Of a DNA stretch of 64,000 nt, positions 7,364 through 16,747 are shown piece by piece (within the stretch, counting starts at the first letter, position 1; the number at the start of each line of letters is the position of its first letter). The notes under the pieces are model-generated. The model ran no database searches. It saw only the letters and a program-made list of their open reading frames with translations, and had not been told where the DNA came from. The DNA comes from Rivularia sp034931125. GTDB taxonomy: Bacteria > Cyanobacteriota > Cyanobacteriia > Cyanobacteriales > Nostocaceae. A program made the translations under genes and the position numbers. The stretch lies in contig NZ_JAYGHM010000031.1 of the NCBI RefSeq assembly GCF_034931125.1, forward strand, positions 26,784 to 90,783. The letters are read 5' to 3'.

Positions 7364-9295
7364 CTATAAAGTAACTTGTGGTAATTTCTTATTCTCGCTC
7401 ATCTGCTTTCCAGAATCGATTTTAGTAGAGGTTACAAATGGATGTTCGCTATCAATCAAAGGTAAAGTAATTTTTACAGTTGTACCTTGATTCATTCCCG
7501 GACTTTCAAGATTTATCGTCCCTCCCATTAATTCGATTAAGTTGCGCGAAATTGCTAGTCCTAATCCCGTACCGTTGTACTGTCGTGTATTGTTACCATC
7601 CACCATCACGAAGGGACGAAACAGTTTTTGCTGCTGTTCGCTATCGATCCCTATACCCGTGTCAATAACTGCAACACTCACCCAGTATTTACTATTATGT
7701 TCTTGAATCTCTGTGGTTATAGTAATGCTTCCCGTATCGGTAAACTTTGTTGCGTTACCAATTACGTTGATTAATACTTGCTTAAATTTAGCGATATCCG
7801 CATTAACTCGAATTTGCTCGTTCAATGCGGGAGCATTTAACTGCAAACCCTTTTGCTGAATATTGATCGATTGTTGAATAATTACGTCGTCGATCGCTTT
7901 GCACAGGTCGATTGGTTTGATTACAACAGAAAGCTTACCCGCTTCTATTTTAGAAATATCAAGTAAATCGTTAATAATACCCAACAGATGAATTGCGGTT
8001 TCATCAGCACGTTTGAGAAACTCTTTTTCCTCTTCTCTATCGTCGCACAAATCATCTCGAACCAAGCGTATGGAGTTAATGATCACGTTTAAGGGGTTCC
8101 TCAACTCATGAGAAGTTGTAGCCAAAAAGTGACTTTTGCTTTGATTGGCGGTTTTTGCGTCTTTCCAAGCAATCTCTAACTCTTCAGCCCATGCTTTGAG
8201 TCTTTCAACCATCTGGTCTAATGCTTGCGCTAGTTGATTAAATTCCCGAATATTGAAATTATGGGGAACTGGGGAAGAAGTATGGTGAGAATGAAGATTC
8301 AGAGCATAATCGCGTAGCTGTTCTACAGGACGCGCTAAATAACGAGCCACATACAGCGATGCTAATAAAGTCGCACCAATCAACCCAATTGTCAAAACAA
8401 ACAGAATTAGCTTGATTTCCTTCAAACCATACAAAGCATTATCCAAACTGGTAACAGCTAAAATTATCCATTTTTGCTCACCATTGTCAACTGGGCTGTT
8501 AATAGCTGTATATCCAGCAAGTAGTTGTTCTCCTTGTTTTTCAAAGAATAAATTTACAGAATCTTTGCGTCCGGATACCGCATTTTTTACGATCTTTTGT
8601 AGTTCTTTACCATCTGCGTGTTCCGCAATATTTGTACCTACCCGTTGAAAAATTGGGTGTGCCAAAATTGTGCCGTTTTCGGCAATTACAACTGTAGAAC
8701 CTGTTAAAAAACTTGGATTATTTCTAATTTCTTCGTGCAGTATTTGCGACTGCATACTTAAGGTATAACGTAATTTACCTTGAGTATCGTAAACAGGAGA
8801 AGACGAGTTAAGCTCTAACTTTAAAGACCGATCAACACTATTTATCTGCAAATTTTTCGGTAAAATAGGTTCAATTTTAACTTTCTTTTGATCGAATGAT
8901 GAATCATTCAAACTAATTACTTTTTCCCCACAATTTCCAGCAATAACTTTACCGCTGTAAGGATTTGTCAATAGAATGCATTTTATTTGTCGGGGCAATT
9001 CTTGGGATAGCTGAGTTACAAATTGTTTGACTAACTCAGGCTGACCCGATTGCAAAACCGTTGTTTGGGATGCAATTAGTAAGTTGCTTCGGAGCAGATC
9101 GATCGTATTTACAATATTTTCTCCTTTGACAATGGCGCTTTCGGTCAAATTCTGACGCGCACTTTCTATTAAGGTAGAACGTGCTTTTTTATAGACGACA
9201 AATTCACCTATCAATAAGATTGGTACTGATAACAGTAATATCTTTGATACTAAAATTCGGCGAAATGATGATTGACGAAGATTCTCCATTGGCAT
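7364..9295 (-). CDS. Membrane sensor histidine kinase with extracytoplasmic sensor and HAMP
   Basis: The product has an N-terminal helix (KILLLSVPILLIGEFVVY), a ~250-residue extracytoplasmic region of Cache type, a second helix (LILFVLTIGLIGATLLASLYVA), a HAMP linker (YLARPVEQL), and a full kinase core: phosphoacceptor His in TTSHELRNPLN (about residue 396), N box NVIGNATKFT, G1 DTGIGID and G2 GTGLGLAIS. It should sense a periplasmic signal and phosphorylate a response regulator, but no regulator is adjacent. I chose the ATG at 9295 (MPMENLRQ); a TTG 33 bases earlier is in frame, and a second ATG lies at 9289. No clear ribosome-binding site decides between them. Confidence 0.9.
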   Translation of the reverse strand: MPMENLRQSSFRRILVSKILLLSVPILLIGEFVVYKKARSTLIESARQNLTESAIVKGENIVNTIDLLRSNLLIASQTTVLQSGQPELVKQFVTQLSQELPRQIKCILLTNPYSGKVIAGNCGEKVISLNDSSFDQKKVKIEPILPKNLQINSVDRSLKLELNSSSPVYDTQGKLRYTLSMQSQILHEEIRNNPSFLTGSTVVIAENGTILAHPIFQRVGTNIAEHADGKELQKIVKNAVSGRKDSVNLFFEKQGEQLLAGYTAINSPVDNGEQKWIILAVTSLDNALYGLKEIKLILFVLTIGLIGATLLASLYVARYLARPVEQLRDYALNLHSHHTSSPVPHNFNIREFNQLAQALDQMVERLKAWAEELEIAWKDAKTANQSKSHFLATTSHELRNPLNVIINSIRLVRDDLCDDREEEKEFLKRADETAIHLLGIINDLLDISKIEAGKLSVVIKPIDLCKAIDDVIIQQSINIQQKGLQLNAPALNEQIRVNADIAKFKQVLINVIGNATKFTDTGSITITTEIQEHNSKYWVSVAVIDTGIGIDSEQQQKLFRPFVMVDGNNTRQYNGTGLGLAISRNLIELMGGTINLESPGMNQGTTVKITLPLIDSEHPFVTSTKIDSGKQMSENKKLPQVTL

Positions 9296-9596
9296 TCTCT
9301 GATAAGCATCTGCGAACCAAAACAGCAAAATAAAACTTATTTAACAAGACAATCTACTTCTATTATTAAGTTTACTAATCCCAATAATCAAGTTATTAAA
9401 TTGCTGCAAACTAAAAAGAAGCGGTAGATACAAACTTTTATCATAAAAATACAGTTTTTTAGATTTTGGTTATTGATAATTGTTTGTTAAAAAGTAAATA
9501 CCGATTCGATAGGTCTTTTACAACTTTCAACCACAATCTCTATGTATTGGTATTAGCAGCCCTAAAATATCAATATCCCTAATATCTATAAATTTG

Positions 9597-10292
9597 ATGA
9601 CACAGCGATCGCGACCTTACACCACAGTGGTTTTAGCAATGAGTGCGGATGGTAAGATAGCAGACGTTTCCCGTTCAAGTGCTAGATTCGGATCGATTAC
9701 CGATAAAGCACATCTAGAAACGCAAGTTGCCGCGAGGGATGCTGTTTTATTCGGTGCTGAGACTTTACGTGCTTACGGTACGACTCTAACTGTATCGCAT
9801 CCTGAATTATTAAAACATCGAAAACACAATGGTAAGCCACCCCAGCCCATTCATATAGTTATTTCTAATTCCGGTAAGTTTAATCCAGATCTACGCTTCT
9901 TTCAACAGCCAGTTGAACGCTGGTTAGTTTCAACTGCTACAGGAGCGAAGTTTTGGCGATCGAGACCGGAATTTAAACGTATATTGGTATTTGAAACACC
10001 CGCAGCAACAGTTGACATTCGTGCAGCCCTGCAACACCTAACTATTTTGGGTATAGCACAGTTAGGGGTTTTAGGTGGCGGAACACTGGTAGGGAATCTT
10101 TTTAAATTAAATCTTGTTGACGAAATTTGGCTGACTGTCTGTCCTTTAATTTTGGGTGGTGAAGATGCTCCTACACCAGTGGGAGGTTCGGGATTTTTAG
10201 CCCAAGTGGCTCCAAAATTACAGTTGATGGAAGTTCGTACCGAAAACCAAGAAGTATTTCTTCATTATTGCCTGCAACAATTCCCAGATTAG
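9597..10292 (+). CDS. RibD C-terminal-domain (DHFR-like) reductase
   Basis: The 231-residue product matches the reductase domain of RibD without its deaminase half: an N-terminal strand with VVLAMSADGKIAD, VAARDAVLFGAETLRAYG, and a C-terminal GVLGGGTLVGNLFKLNLVDEIWLTVCPLILGG. In riboflavin synthesis this domain reduces the ribosylaminopyrimidine intermediate with NADPH; stand-alone proteins of this family may do this or reduce other compounds. The ATG at 9597 is preferred over a TTG at 9594. The next gene follows by 46 bases and could be co-transcribed. Confidence 0.88.
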   Translation: MTQRSRPYTTVVLAMSADGKIADVSRSSARFGSITDKAHLETQVAARDAVLFGAETLRAYGTTLTVSHPELLKHRKHNGKPPQPIHIVISNSGKFNPDLRFFQQPVERWLVSTATGAKFWRSRPEFKRILVFETPAATVDIRAALQHLTILGIAQLGVLGGGTLVGNLFKLNLVDEIWLTVCPLILGGEDAPTPVGGSGFLAQVAPKLQLMEVRTENQEVFLHYCLQQFPD

Positions 10293-10338
10293 ATTACGCT
10301 TAATAAAGCTTTTGCTAAGTTTTGTGTATTCGACGACC

Positions 10339-11526
10339 ATGGTGGAAAAAATTAAGCCTAGTTATTCTTTCATTTGGATTAACAGTGTTGCCGAAGTACC
10401 CTCCGTTGCTTGGAATGCTTTGGCTATACCGCTTCAGACTCCTTTTTTTGAGTGGGATTGGTTGAACAATCTCGAAGCTTCTCAGAGCGCTACTGCACAA
10501 AGTGGTTGGTTGCCCAATCACCTCACACTGTGGCGAGATAGAACACCGATCGCTATTGCTCCACTCTATATCAAAGGGCATAGCTATGGAGAGTTTGTCT
10601 TTGACCATCAGTGGGCAGATTTAGCTCATCGTATTGGGGTGCAGTATTACCCCAAAATGCTCGGTATGTCGCCCTTTACCCCAGCAGAAGGTTATCGATT
10701 TTTAATCGCACCGGGAGAAGATGAGGACGAAATAACTTCCTTATTAATCCGTGAAATAGATTCTTTCTGTAAAAAGCAGCGGATTAGCGGCTGCAACTTT
10801 TTGTATGTAGACGACCATTTTCGTCAACTTTTGGAACGTCAGGGTTTTACAGCTTGGCTGCACCACAACTATGTCTGGCAAAATCAAGATTTCACCAATT
10901 TTGATGACTACCTAAGTGTATTTAATGCCAATCAGCGTCGTAACATCAAACGCGAACGAAAAGCCGTTACCAAAGCTGGTTTGGAATTAAAACCATTCAC
11001 TGGTGATGAGATTCCTCAAGATTTGTTCGGTTTGATGTACGATTTTTACGCCGATACCTGCGACAAATTCGGTTGGTGGGGTAGTAAATATCTCACAAAA
11101 CGATTTTTTGAATCGCTATACGAAAACTATCGCGATCGCGTCGTGTTTTTTGCAGCCTACAGCGAACAAGATAACAGTCAACCCGTAGGAATGTCTTTTT
11201 GTTTATATAAAGGCGATAAAATGTATGGGCGTTATTGGGGTAGTTTTCAGCAAATAGATTGTTTGCATTTTGACGCTTGTTATTACTCACCCATTGAATG
11301 GGCAATTAAAAATAATATCCAAGTCTTTGACCCAGGTGCTGGTGGAAGACACAAAAAACGTCGCGGTTTCCCTGCTACTCCAAACTACAGCCTGCACCGC
11401 TTCTACAACAACCGTTTGGGAGAAATACTCTGCCGCTATATCGGCGAAGTAAATCAATTAGAACAACAGGAAATTGAAGCAATAAATGAGGAGATTCCTT
11501 TTGTAGTTAAGAATGAGGAGTTATGA
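10339..11526 (+). CDS. COG3146 (DUF482) peptidoglycan/GNAT-like acyltransferase family protein
   Basis: About 395 residues in the Fem/GNAT-like family COG3146. Visible features are TPFFEWDWLNNLE and LPLYIKGHS-type strands early on, SVFNANQRRNIKRERKAV in the middle (a basic helix typical of this family), and the C-terminal signature FDPGAGGRHKKRRGFPATP followed by an aromatic stretch. Members are thought to transfer acyl or aminoacyl groups, but the substrate of the cyanobacterial form is unknown. The ATG at 10339 (MVEKIKPS) is preferred over the in-frame TTG at 10312. It lies directly downstream of the RibD-type reductase. Confidence 0.85.
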   Translation: MVEKIKPSYSFIWINSVAEVPSVAWNALAIPLQTPFFEWDWLNNLEASQSATAQSGWLPNHLTLWRDRTPIAIAPLYIKGHSYGEFVFDHQWADLAHRIGVQYYPKMLGMSPFTPAEGYRFLIAPGEDEDEITSLLIREIDSFCKKQRISGCNFLYVDDHFRQLLERQGFTAWLHHNYVWQNQDFTNFDDYLSVFNANQRRNIKRERKAVTKAGLELKPFTGDEIPQDLFGLMYDFYADTCDKFGWWGSKYLTKRFFESLYENYRDRVVFFAAYSEQDNSQPVGMSFCLYKGDKMYGRYWGSFQQIDCLHFDACYYSPIEWAIKNNIQVFDPGAGGRHKKRRGFPATPNYSLHRFYNNRLGEILCRYIGEVNQLEQQEIEAINEEIPFVVKNEEL

Positions 11527-11647
11527 GTTAGGAGTTAGGAGTTTAAATTTTCCCTATGCCCAATTCCCTTAAAAAAAGCCAGAGAAAGAATTACACTTAT
11601 TTCTAAGTGTGTGATAACCCGTGAGACAGGAATTTTTTTAAGTAACT

Positions 11648-12028
11648 ATGAATCTACGTGATAATTTAACAGTAATTGATGACAAGCTTTCTCAACGACA
11701 TATTGATTTAGATCCTGCTGGATATTTTATTATTTATATTGATCGCGAAGAAGGACTTATTTTCGCCAAACATTTTACCAACATCATTGATGAGCGAGGT
11801 TTAGCCGTCGATCCAGAAACAGGAAAGGTAATTCCCGCTAAAGGAAAAGTAGAACGAACCCACACAACGTTATATTCTGGCAGAACGGCAAAAGAATTAT
11901 CTGTAAAAATTTTTGAGGAAACTCAGCCCTGTCCGATAACCATGTTTGACCACGCTGCTTATCTAGGTCGAGAATTTGTCCGTGCCGAGATTGCTTTGGT
12001 GACAGGGCAAGAGTATGTTCAAGATTAG
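11648..12028 (+). CDS. DUF4346-family protein
   Basis: A 126-residue soluble protein with HIDLDPAGYFIIYIDREEG, HFTNIIDERGLAVDPETG, a central HTTLYSGRTAKEL and FDHAAYLGREFVRAEIAL. The overall pattern fits DUF4346, a small domain shared by cyanobacteria and some archaea where it is associated with pterin-dependent enzymes. The function in cyanobacteria is unknown. It stands alone on the + strand, followed by heptamer repeats. Confidence 0.75.
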   Translation: MNLRDNLTVIDDKLSQRHIDLDPAGYFIIYIDREEGLIFAKHFTNIIDERGLAVDPETGKVIPAKGKVERTHTTLYSGRTAKELSVKIFEETQPCPITMFDHAAYLGREFVRAEIALVTGQEYVQD

Positions 12029-12039
12029 GATTTAGGCAT

Positions 12040-12156
12040 GGGGGATGTGGAGATGGGGAGTGGGGGATGGGGAGATGGGAGATAGATTTTTAATCCAAAA
12101 TCCAAAATCCAAAATCCCATAACTCCTAACTCCTAACTCCTAACTCCTAACTATTC
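12040..12156. repeat. STRR heptamer arrays
   Basis: GGGGATG/GGAGATG-type units run into AATCCAAA units (three copies) and then ACTCCTA units (five copies). The last array ends just at the stop codon of the Psb32-like gene on the opposite strand. Confidence 0.8.
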
Positions 12157-12891
12157 CTTATTCCCTTCCGATGATGGTTGGAAAACTAAATAGATATAGT
12201 ATGTTGCCATCGGAATTACGGTAGCTGCAATGAGTAATCCGACTACCCAAGCGGTCGCGTTTCCTCGATCGGTTTCTTCGGCTTTGGTGAAGGTTCCTTC
12301 TACCTGTACATCGTCAGTCACTTCTGGAGGTCCCGGATCTGGTTCCCCCGAAAGTACGGTAACAAGACGAGATTGTGCGTCTAATAATGCTTGATTATAT
12401 TTGTTACCCTTACGCAACGGCACTAAAACGGTTTCTGATGCTACACTTTGGGCGATATCATCAGACATAATAGATTTGACTCGATCGCCGGTAATAATGG
12501 CGGTTCCGTTGGTTACGGAGTCAATTGTTAACAAAGTTTGATTTGCTTGTGCTTCTTTTGTTGGAAACCATTTTTCAAATAGGGCTTTGGTAAAACTCTC
12601 AGGAGTTTCCCCATAATCTAAACGACGAATAGTTACTATTCTGACTTCGTTTCCGGTCTGCTTAGCCAATTCATCGAAGGCAGTACTGATTTTACCTTCA
12701 TTAAAACGGCTGATTAAATCTGCTTCATCTACAATCCAAGTATCTGAAGTCAGGTTTGGTATGTTGTATACACCCGTGGCTAAAGCGGGTACCGTAAACA
12801 CAGAAGAAACGAATATCATTATCGCTAGCGATAGAATCAGCTTCGCGATATTTTTTTGCCAACTCAAGAAGTGGTTGAGGAGCTGTTTCAT
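12151..12891 (-). CDS. psb32: TPM-domain protein, Psb32-type photosystem II repair factor
   Basis: The 246-residue product has a Sec signal peptide (hydrophobic core about 17-37, cleavage near PALATG), a TPM domain (about 45-175) with VVDEADLIS-like DTWIVDEADLISRF, LAKQTGNEVRIVTIRRLDYG and TLLTIDSVTNGTAIITGD, and one C-terminal membrane helix (AWVVGLLIAATVIPMATYYI). This is the layout of cyanobacterial Psb32, a thylakoid-lumen protein reported to protect and speed repair of photosystem II. The plain alternative is a generic TPM phosphatase-like protein. It is monocistronic in this window. Confidence 0.8.
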   Translation of the reverse strand: MKQLLNHFLSWQKNIAKLILSLAIMIFVSSVFTVPALATGVYNIPNLTSDTWIVDEADLISRFNEGKISTAFDELAKQTGNEVRIVTIRRLDYGETPESFTKALFEKWFPTKEAQANQTLLTIDSVTNGTAIITGDRVKSIMSDDIAQSVASETVLVPLRKGNKYNQALLDAQSRLVTVLSGEPDPGPPEVTDDVQVEGTFTKAEETDRGNATAWVVGLLIAATVIPMATYYIYLVFQPSSEGNKE

Positions 12892-13189
12892 AGCAGAAAA
12901 CCACCATACGACTTTTCACCAAAAATACTACATAAGTACGATCAAAGTCTCGTTTTTAGCAAGGTTTTCTAGGTCAACGCTCTTACTAAGTTTTATACTA
13001 ATCGTAACAATCGGATAAATCGGAATGATTCCTGTTTTCAATTATCTCATTTAAATAGCTTGGGAATAAAAAATATAAATCGCGATCGCAAAAGCATTTA
13101 ATGTATAAAAAAATAAGTTATTTGTTGTACCTAATTCTATTCTCGTGTATTAATATCTTTGGACTACATTTGGAAATTATATTATTCAG

Positions 13190-13693
13190 ATGAATTATCT
13201 AATTGCAGTTTATTCAAACCGAATACAAGGGGAAGGAGCTTATACTGCTCTAGAAAAAGCAGGTTTACCCACCAAACAAATTAGTATCTTGGGTGATGGT
13301 TACAAAAATGCCGATGAATATGGACTAATTAACCCAAAGAAACAAGCAAAAAACAACGTACAGCGTCTTAATTACTGGCTTATTGCTTTCGGATTTGCTG
13401 CTGGTTATGGTTTCAATATGTTGACAAATATCGAAATAATTCCCAATGTTGGTGTTTTGAATCCAGTTATCGGGGGCTTATTAGGAGCGGCTTCCGGTAT
13501 ATTAGGTGCTTTTTTTGTCGGTAATAGTGTAGGACTGACAGTAGGGAGTGGAGATGCTTTACTTTATCGCGATCGCTTGAATGCTGGGAAGTATTTGATT
13601 CTATTTGAAGGTACCGAAGCATTAGTTAAAGAAGCAACTAATATATTACGTTCTTTTGACCCTGAGAATATTCAAGGTTACGCGGAAATGTAA
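13190..13693 (+). CDS. Glycine-rich membrane protein, general-stress-protein-like fold
   Basis: The N-terminal 50 residues (MNYLIAVYSNRIQGEGAYTALEKAGLPTKQISIL) look like the small alpha/beta domain found in YflT/GSP17M-type stress proteins. Two hydrophobic, glycine-rich helices follow (about 64-82 and 95-122, GGLLGAASGILGAFFVGNSVG), then a return of the alpha/beta strand (GKYLILFEGTEALVKEA). Function is unknown. The ATG at 13190 follows an AT-rich leader without a clear ribosome-binding site. Confidence 0.7.
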   Translation: MNYLIAVYSNRIQGEGAYTALEKAGLPTKQISILGDGYKNADEYGLINPKKQAKNNVQRLNYWLIAFGFAAGYGFNMLTNIEIIPNVGVLNPVIGGLLGAASGILGAFFVGNSVGLTVGSGDALLYRDRLNAGKYLILFEGTEALVKEATNILRSFDPENIQGYAEM

Positions 13694-13810
13694 AAATACA
13701 CTAAATATTATAATCATAAGATTTTTATTTACATACTAAATATTAGGTATTGTAGGGTGTTAAGTGCCGCAGTTCTTAACGCACCACATTCCCGCTCGGT
13801 TACATTTCAT

Positions 13811-14584
13811 TCAAAAAAATAATCTAAACCTTGCTAAAATATTTTCAACTGTCTGCGGCAAGATATTATTTAATTCTTTACTATCTTTGAATTGCATTAT
13901 TTGGGTTGTACTTAAATCAAAGGGAAACTCTCCATTCTTATCCTCACGCTGCATTTGTGCTAGCAATATTTGTTCGGTACGTTTGCTTTGAATCGCGTAA
14001 CCGAGTTCAATACAGGTATTAGTACTAGGAAGCAACAAAGGTTTTTCCTTACCGCTATCAATTATGGAAATGGGTGTCGCATCTGCAATAAACAACAGAC
14101 TCCTACGAATTTTTCGCATCATACTGCTTCCTAACCGCATCGGTGCATCTTTGGGACGAATTGACTCGATCAGCTTCAGGGGAAGTCGCGATCGCAAATT
14201 TAATTTATCTAAACTATCAAGCAATCCCTCCCGTAAAGCATCGCTAGCTTCGGGATACTCATTCTGGTAACTTAAAAAAATCGTTGGTTCCAATTGAGCT
14301 AGTAAAGCTTGCTTGGTGAAATAAATCTCATGGCTAATTAGATCGATGTTGGCTACACAATAACCACCACTACCTTCAACATAAAATTCTATCTCGTCCC
14401 CTTCCAGATAGCGGCGAAACCAAGTTGAATTTTTTACTTCGTCGCTATCTTCTAAAAAATCTGCTCTTAAAGCCGACTTCAACAGACTTTTTTTACTGAT
14501 ACGAATGTCTGGTGAACGTTTTTCCAATTCTGGAATCGGCTCATACTTTTCGATATACCACGCTCTCAGAGCAATAATCGACAT
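13811..14584 (-). CDS. Protein with predicted C-terminal TIR-like domain
   Basis: I do not recognise a named family for the N-terminal ~95 residues. From about residue 100 the sequence has the order expected of a TIR-like/SLOG-like nucleotide-binding fold: TIFLSYQNEYPEASDALREG, then IRRSLLFIADATPISI, then STNTCIELGYAIQSKRTEQI with a Glu (about residue 193) in the position of the NAD-cleaving Glu, then FPFDLSTTQIMQF. In TIR-type effectors this pattern is ...SYxxD..., ...F(I/V)ADxTP..., ...NxxxELGYA..., PFDL. TIR-like proteins act in bacterial phage defence and cell signalling. No defence partners are adjacent, so the role is open. Confidence 0.65.
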   Translation of the reverse strand: MSIIALRAWYIEKYEPIPELEKRSPDIRISKKSLLKSALRADFLEDSDEVKNSTWFRRYLEGDEIEFYVEGSGGYCVANIDLISHEIYFTKQALLAQLEPTIFLSYQNEYPEASDALREGLLDSLDKLNLRSRLPLKLIESIRPKDAPMRLGSSMMRKIRRSLLFIADATPISIIDSGKEKPLLLPSTNTCIELGYAIQSKRTEQILLAQMQREDKNGEFPFDLSTTQIMQFKDSKELNNILPQTVENILARFRLFF

Positions 14585-14865
14585 AATTAGAAGCTATTTG
14601 TGTAATTATCTCAAATATTCAACTTTCAACAAGCTTACACCGAAGTGTAGTCCTCACAACATCATCCAAATGTAGTATAAATATCAACATTCTATATAAG
14701 AAAGTAGCTTAAACTTTCATTAAACTAATGCCTCAAGATAGTTGCGTCTGCTCTAAAATATTACTAATTGCCTGCATTTCATTTTCCTGCCTCTATTCAT
14801 TTATTTAGTACAATTATACTATATAAATCCAAAATTGATCGTTGATAATTGATAATTATTTAGTG

Positions 14866-15735
14866 TTAAACTTCCGCTTCCAAGATTTCCTTTGCCTGTA
14901 AGATATTCGAGTAATGTTCTTCTGTAACGGTCGGATAATTTAATTTAAGTTCTTTTAACTTAGAACAAATAATATTCGCTACCACCATACGAGTAAACCA
15001 CTTGTGGTCGGCAGGAATAATGTACCAAGGAGCCAATTCAGAGCTAGTGTGACGAAAAACATCTTCGTAAGCATTCATATAGTCATCCCAATGAGCGCGT
15101 TCTTGGACATCACTCGTTGAGAACTTCCAGTTTTTTTCCGGTAATTCTATGCGTTCCATAAAGCGTTTTTTCTGTTCTTCCTTTGATACATTAAGAAAAA
15201 ACTTAATCACGATGATTCCATTGTTTACCAAATATTTCTCAAAATTATTTATCTCTTCAAAACGCTGTTTCCAGATATGATTACCCATTACAGATTTGGG
15301 TAATTGTTGCTTTTCAAGTAACTCTGGATGCACCCGTGCGATCAAAACTTCTTCATAATATGAACGATTAAAAATACCGATTCGTCCTCTTTCCGGTAAA
15401 GCTTTCACACTACGCCATAAATAATCATGGTCTAATTCTTCTGAAGATGGTTGTTTAAAACTAAATACCTGACAACCTTGAGGATTGATACCAGACATAA
15501 CGTGTTTAATTGTACTATCTTTACCGGCAGCATCCATTGCTTGAAAGATAATTAATAGAGCGTAAGTATTTTGAGCATACAGAACATTTTGGTATTTCGC
15601 CAATCGTTCAATATCCTTTTCTAGTTTTATTTTTGCATCACCTTTATCATGAAAATCAGTAGTAAAAGTCGTATCGTAATCTTTTTTTAAAGAAATCTTT
15701 GCACCAGGTCGAACAATAAAAGCATCATGATTCAT
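14866..15735 (-). CDS. ppk2: Polyphosphate kinase 2 family protein
   Basis: The 289-residue product carries the PPK2 kinase core: Walker A FQAMDAAGKDSTIKHV (about 84-99), Walker B region RIGIFNRSYYEEVL (about 137-150), and the lid with KKRFMERIELPEKNWKFS (about 210-227). One-domain PPK2 enzymes transfer phosphate between polyphosphate and nucleoside mono- or diphosphates. The sequence alone does not fix whether AMP, ADP or both are accepted. It stands alone on the - strand with repeats on both sides. Confidence 0.92.
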   Translation of the reverse strand: MNHDAFIVRPGAKISLKKDYDTTFTTDFHDKGDAKIKLEKDIERLAKYQNVLYAQNTYALLIIFQAMDAAGKDSTIKHVMSGINPQGCQVFSFKQPSSEELDHDYLWRSVKALPERGRIGIFNRSYYEEVLIARVHPELLEKQQLPKSVMGNHIWKQRFEEINNFEKYLVNNGIIVIKFFLNVSKEEQKKRFMERIELPEKNWKFSTSDVQERAHWDDYMNAYEDVFRHTSSELAPWYIIPADHKWFTRMVVANIICSKLKELKLNYPTVTEEHYSNILQAKEILEAEV

Positions 15736-15840
15736 AACTTGGAATTGGTAATTGGTAATTGGATAAATATATTTAAACTTTAAATTTTATATTAGTAACG
15801 GATCGCTCATGATTTATAATTCATAACTCTTAACTCCTAA

Positions 15841-16030
15841 CTCCTAATACCATTTCTTTATAAGATGCGCCGAATTGAGCAACGCGAAGGTGGGCTTTGT
15901 TTATGTAGCCCCACTCTTCCAGAGTGAGGGCGATTTGGCGCGACCTCATATAGAATTGGTATAAGTTCCAACTCCAAAATCCATTGACGCGAAAGCGTCT
16001 TCCCGTAGGGTAATCCAAAATCCAAAATTG
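15841..16030. repeat. Dispersed cyanobacterial repeat cluster
   Basis: Contains ACTCCTAAC heptamers, GGTGGGCTTTGTTTATGTAGCC with CCCACTCTTCCAGAGTGAGGG, the small palindrome GACGCGAAAGCGTCTTCCCG and ATCCAAA units. GGTGGGCTTTGTTT recurs near 28955. The open frames across it are not gene-like. Confidence 0.6.
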
Positions 16031-16032
16031 AT

Positions 16033-16521
16033 TTACCAGTCATCATCTAAATTTCGCTTATTAATAGGACGCATTGCTTCTCTACCTAAGAGAAACATTC
16101 CCGCGACTCCCAAACAAACGAACCAAATATACTCACCCCAATATGTACCAATTTGTTGAGTTGGACTCATTTCTGGGTGTAGCGTAGTTAAGAAAAGCGC
16201 CAGAATAAGTATTGTTAAAGAACTGAACCCGACAAAACTTAAAGCAATCCGCATCCGAAAAGGACGCAACTCCCAATCGTTAATTTTACTTAAGTCTATT
16301 TCTGCTAATACTTCGAGCGAATCTTCCGCAATATCGTTCGCTTCTTGCAAATTTTCGCTTAACTTGGACGGTAAAATTGGTACTAATGCTGCAACAGTTG
16401 GACGACGCAGAAAAGCTTCGGTATTTCGCAATATTTTAAAAGGTTTGCGAGGATAATCTGGATCGGCAAATTCTAATTCTTCGGTAGTTTTTTCAACCGG
16501 GACTTCGCGCTCAAAATCCAT
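16033..16521 (-). CDS. Two-helix membrane protein of unknown function
   Basis: A 162-residue protein with a soluble N-terminal ~90 residues (FADPDYPRKPFKILRNTEAF, then an acidic SLEVLAEIDLSKIND) and two membrane helices (about 92-112, IALSFVGFSSLTILILALFL, and about 128-146, YIWFVCLGVAGMFLLG), ending MRPINKRNLDDDW. I do not recognise a domain. It reads as a conserved-style cyanobacterial hypothetical with a cytosolic acidic tail. Confidence 0.7.
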   Translation of the reverse strand: MDFEREVPVEKTTEELEFADPDYPRKPFKILRNTEAFLRRPTVAALVPILPSKLSENLQEANDIAEDSLEVLAEIDLSKINDWELRPFRMRIALSFVGFSSLTILILALFLTTLHPEMSPTQQIGTYWGEYIWFVCLGVAGMFLLGREAMRPINKRNLDDDW

Positions 16522-16686
16522 ATTTAGCCTCGCTGAAAATTATGCTGAAAATTATCGCCTTGCTAATTCTATTTTTAGCTTATTTTACTAAAAGTTGTCG
16601 GAATAAATGTAATACAGGTCAAAGGTTAGAGGTCAAAGTTGATGCCATTTTGGATTATGAATTGGTAATATATCTAAATAATAATG

Positions 16687-16720
16687 TAGAGACGTTGCAT
16701 TGCAACGTCTCGCGATGTTT
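16687..16720. repeat. Palindromic repeat
   Basis: GAGACGTTGCATTGCAACGTCTC is a near-perfect palindrome; similar GTAGAGA...TCTCTAC elements occur at 40135-40185. A 69-codon frame across it is not considered a gene. Confidence 0.6.
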
Positions 16721-16747
16721 TAATTTATATCGAGCAGATAAAGGTAA

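Noticed and set aside
12725..12922. Overlapping - strand frame at the start of the Psb32 gene
   Set aside because: Shadow frame of the Psb32 coding sequence.
15830..16046. Two 62-codon - strand frames
   Set aside because: They run through dispersed repeats and overlap each other in different frames; no conserved protein features.
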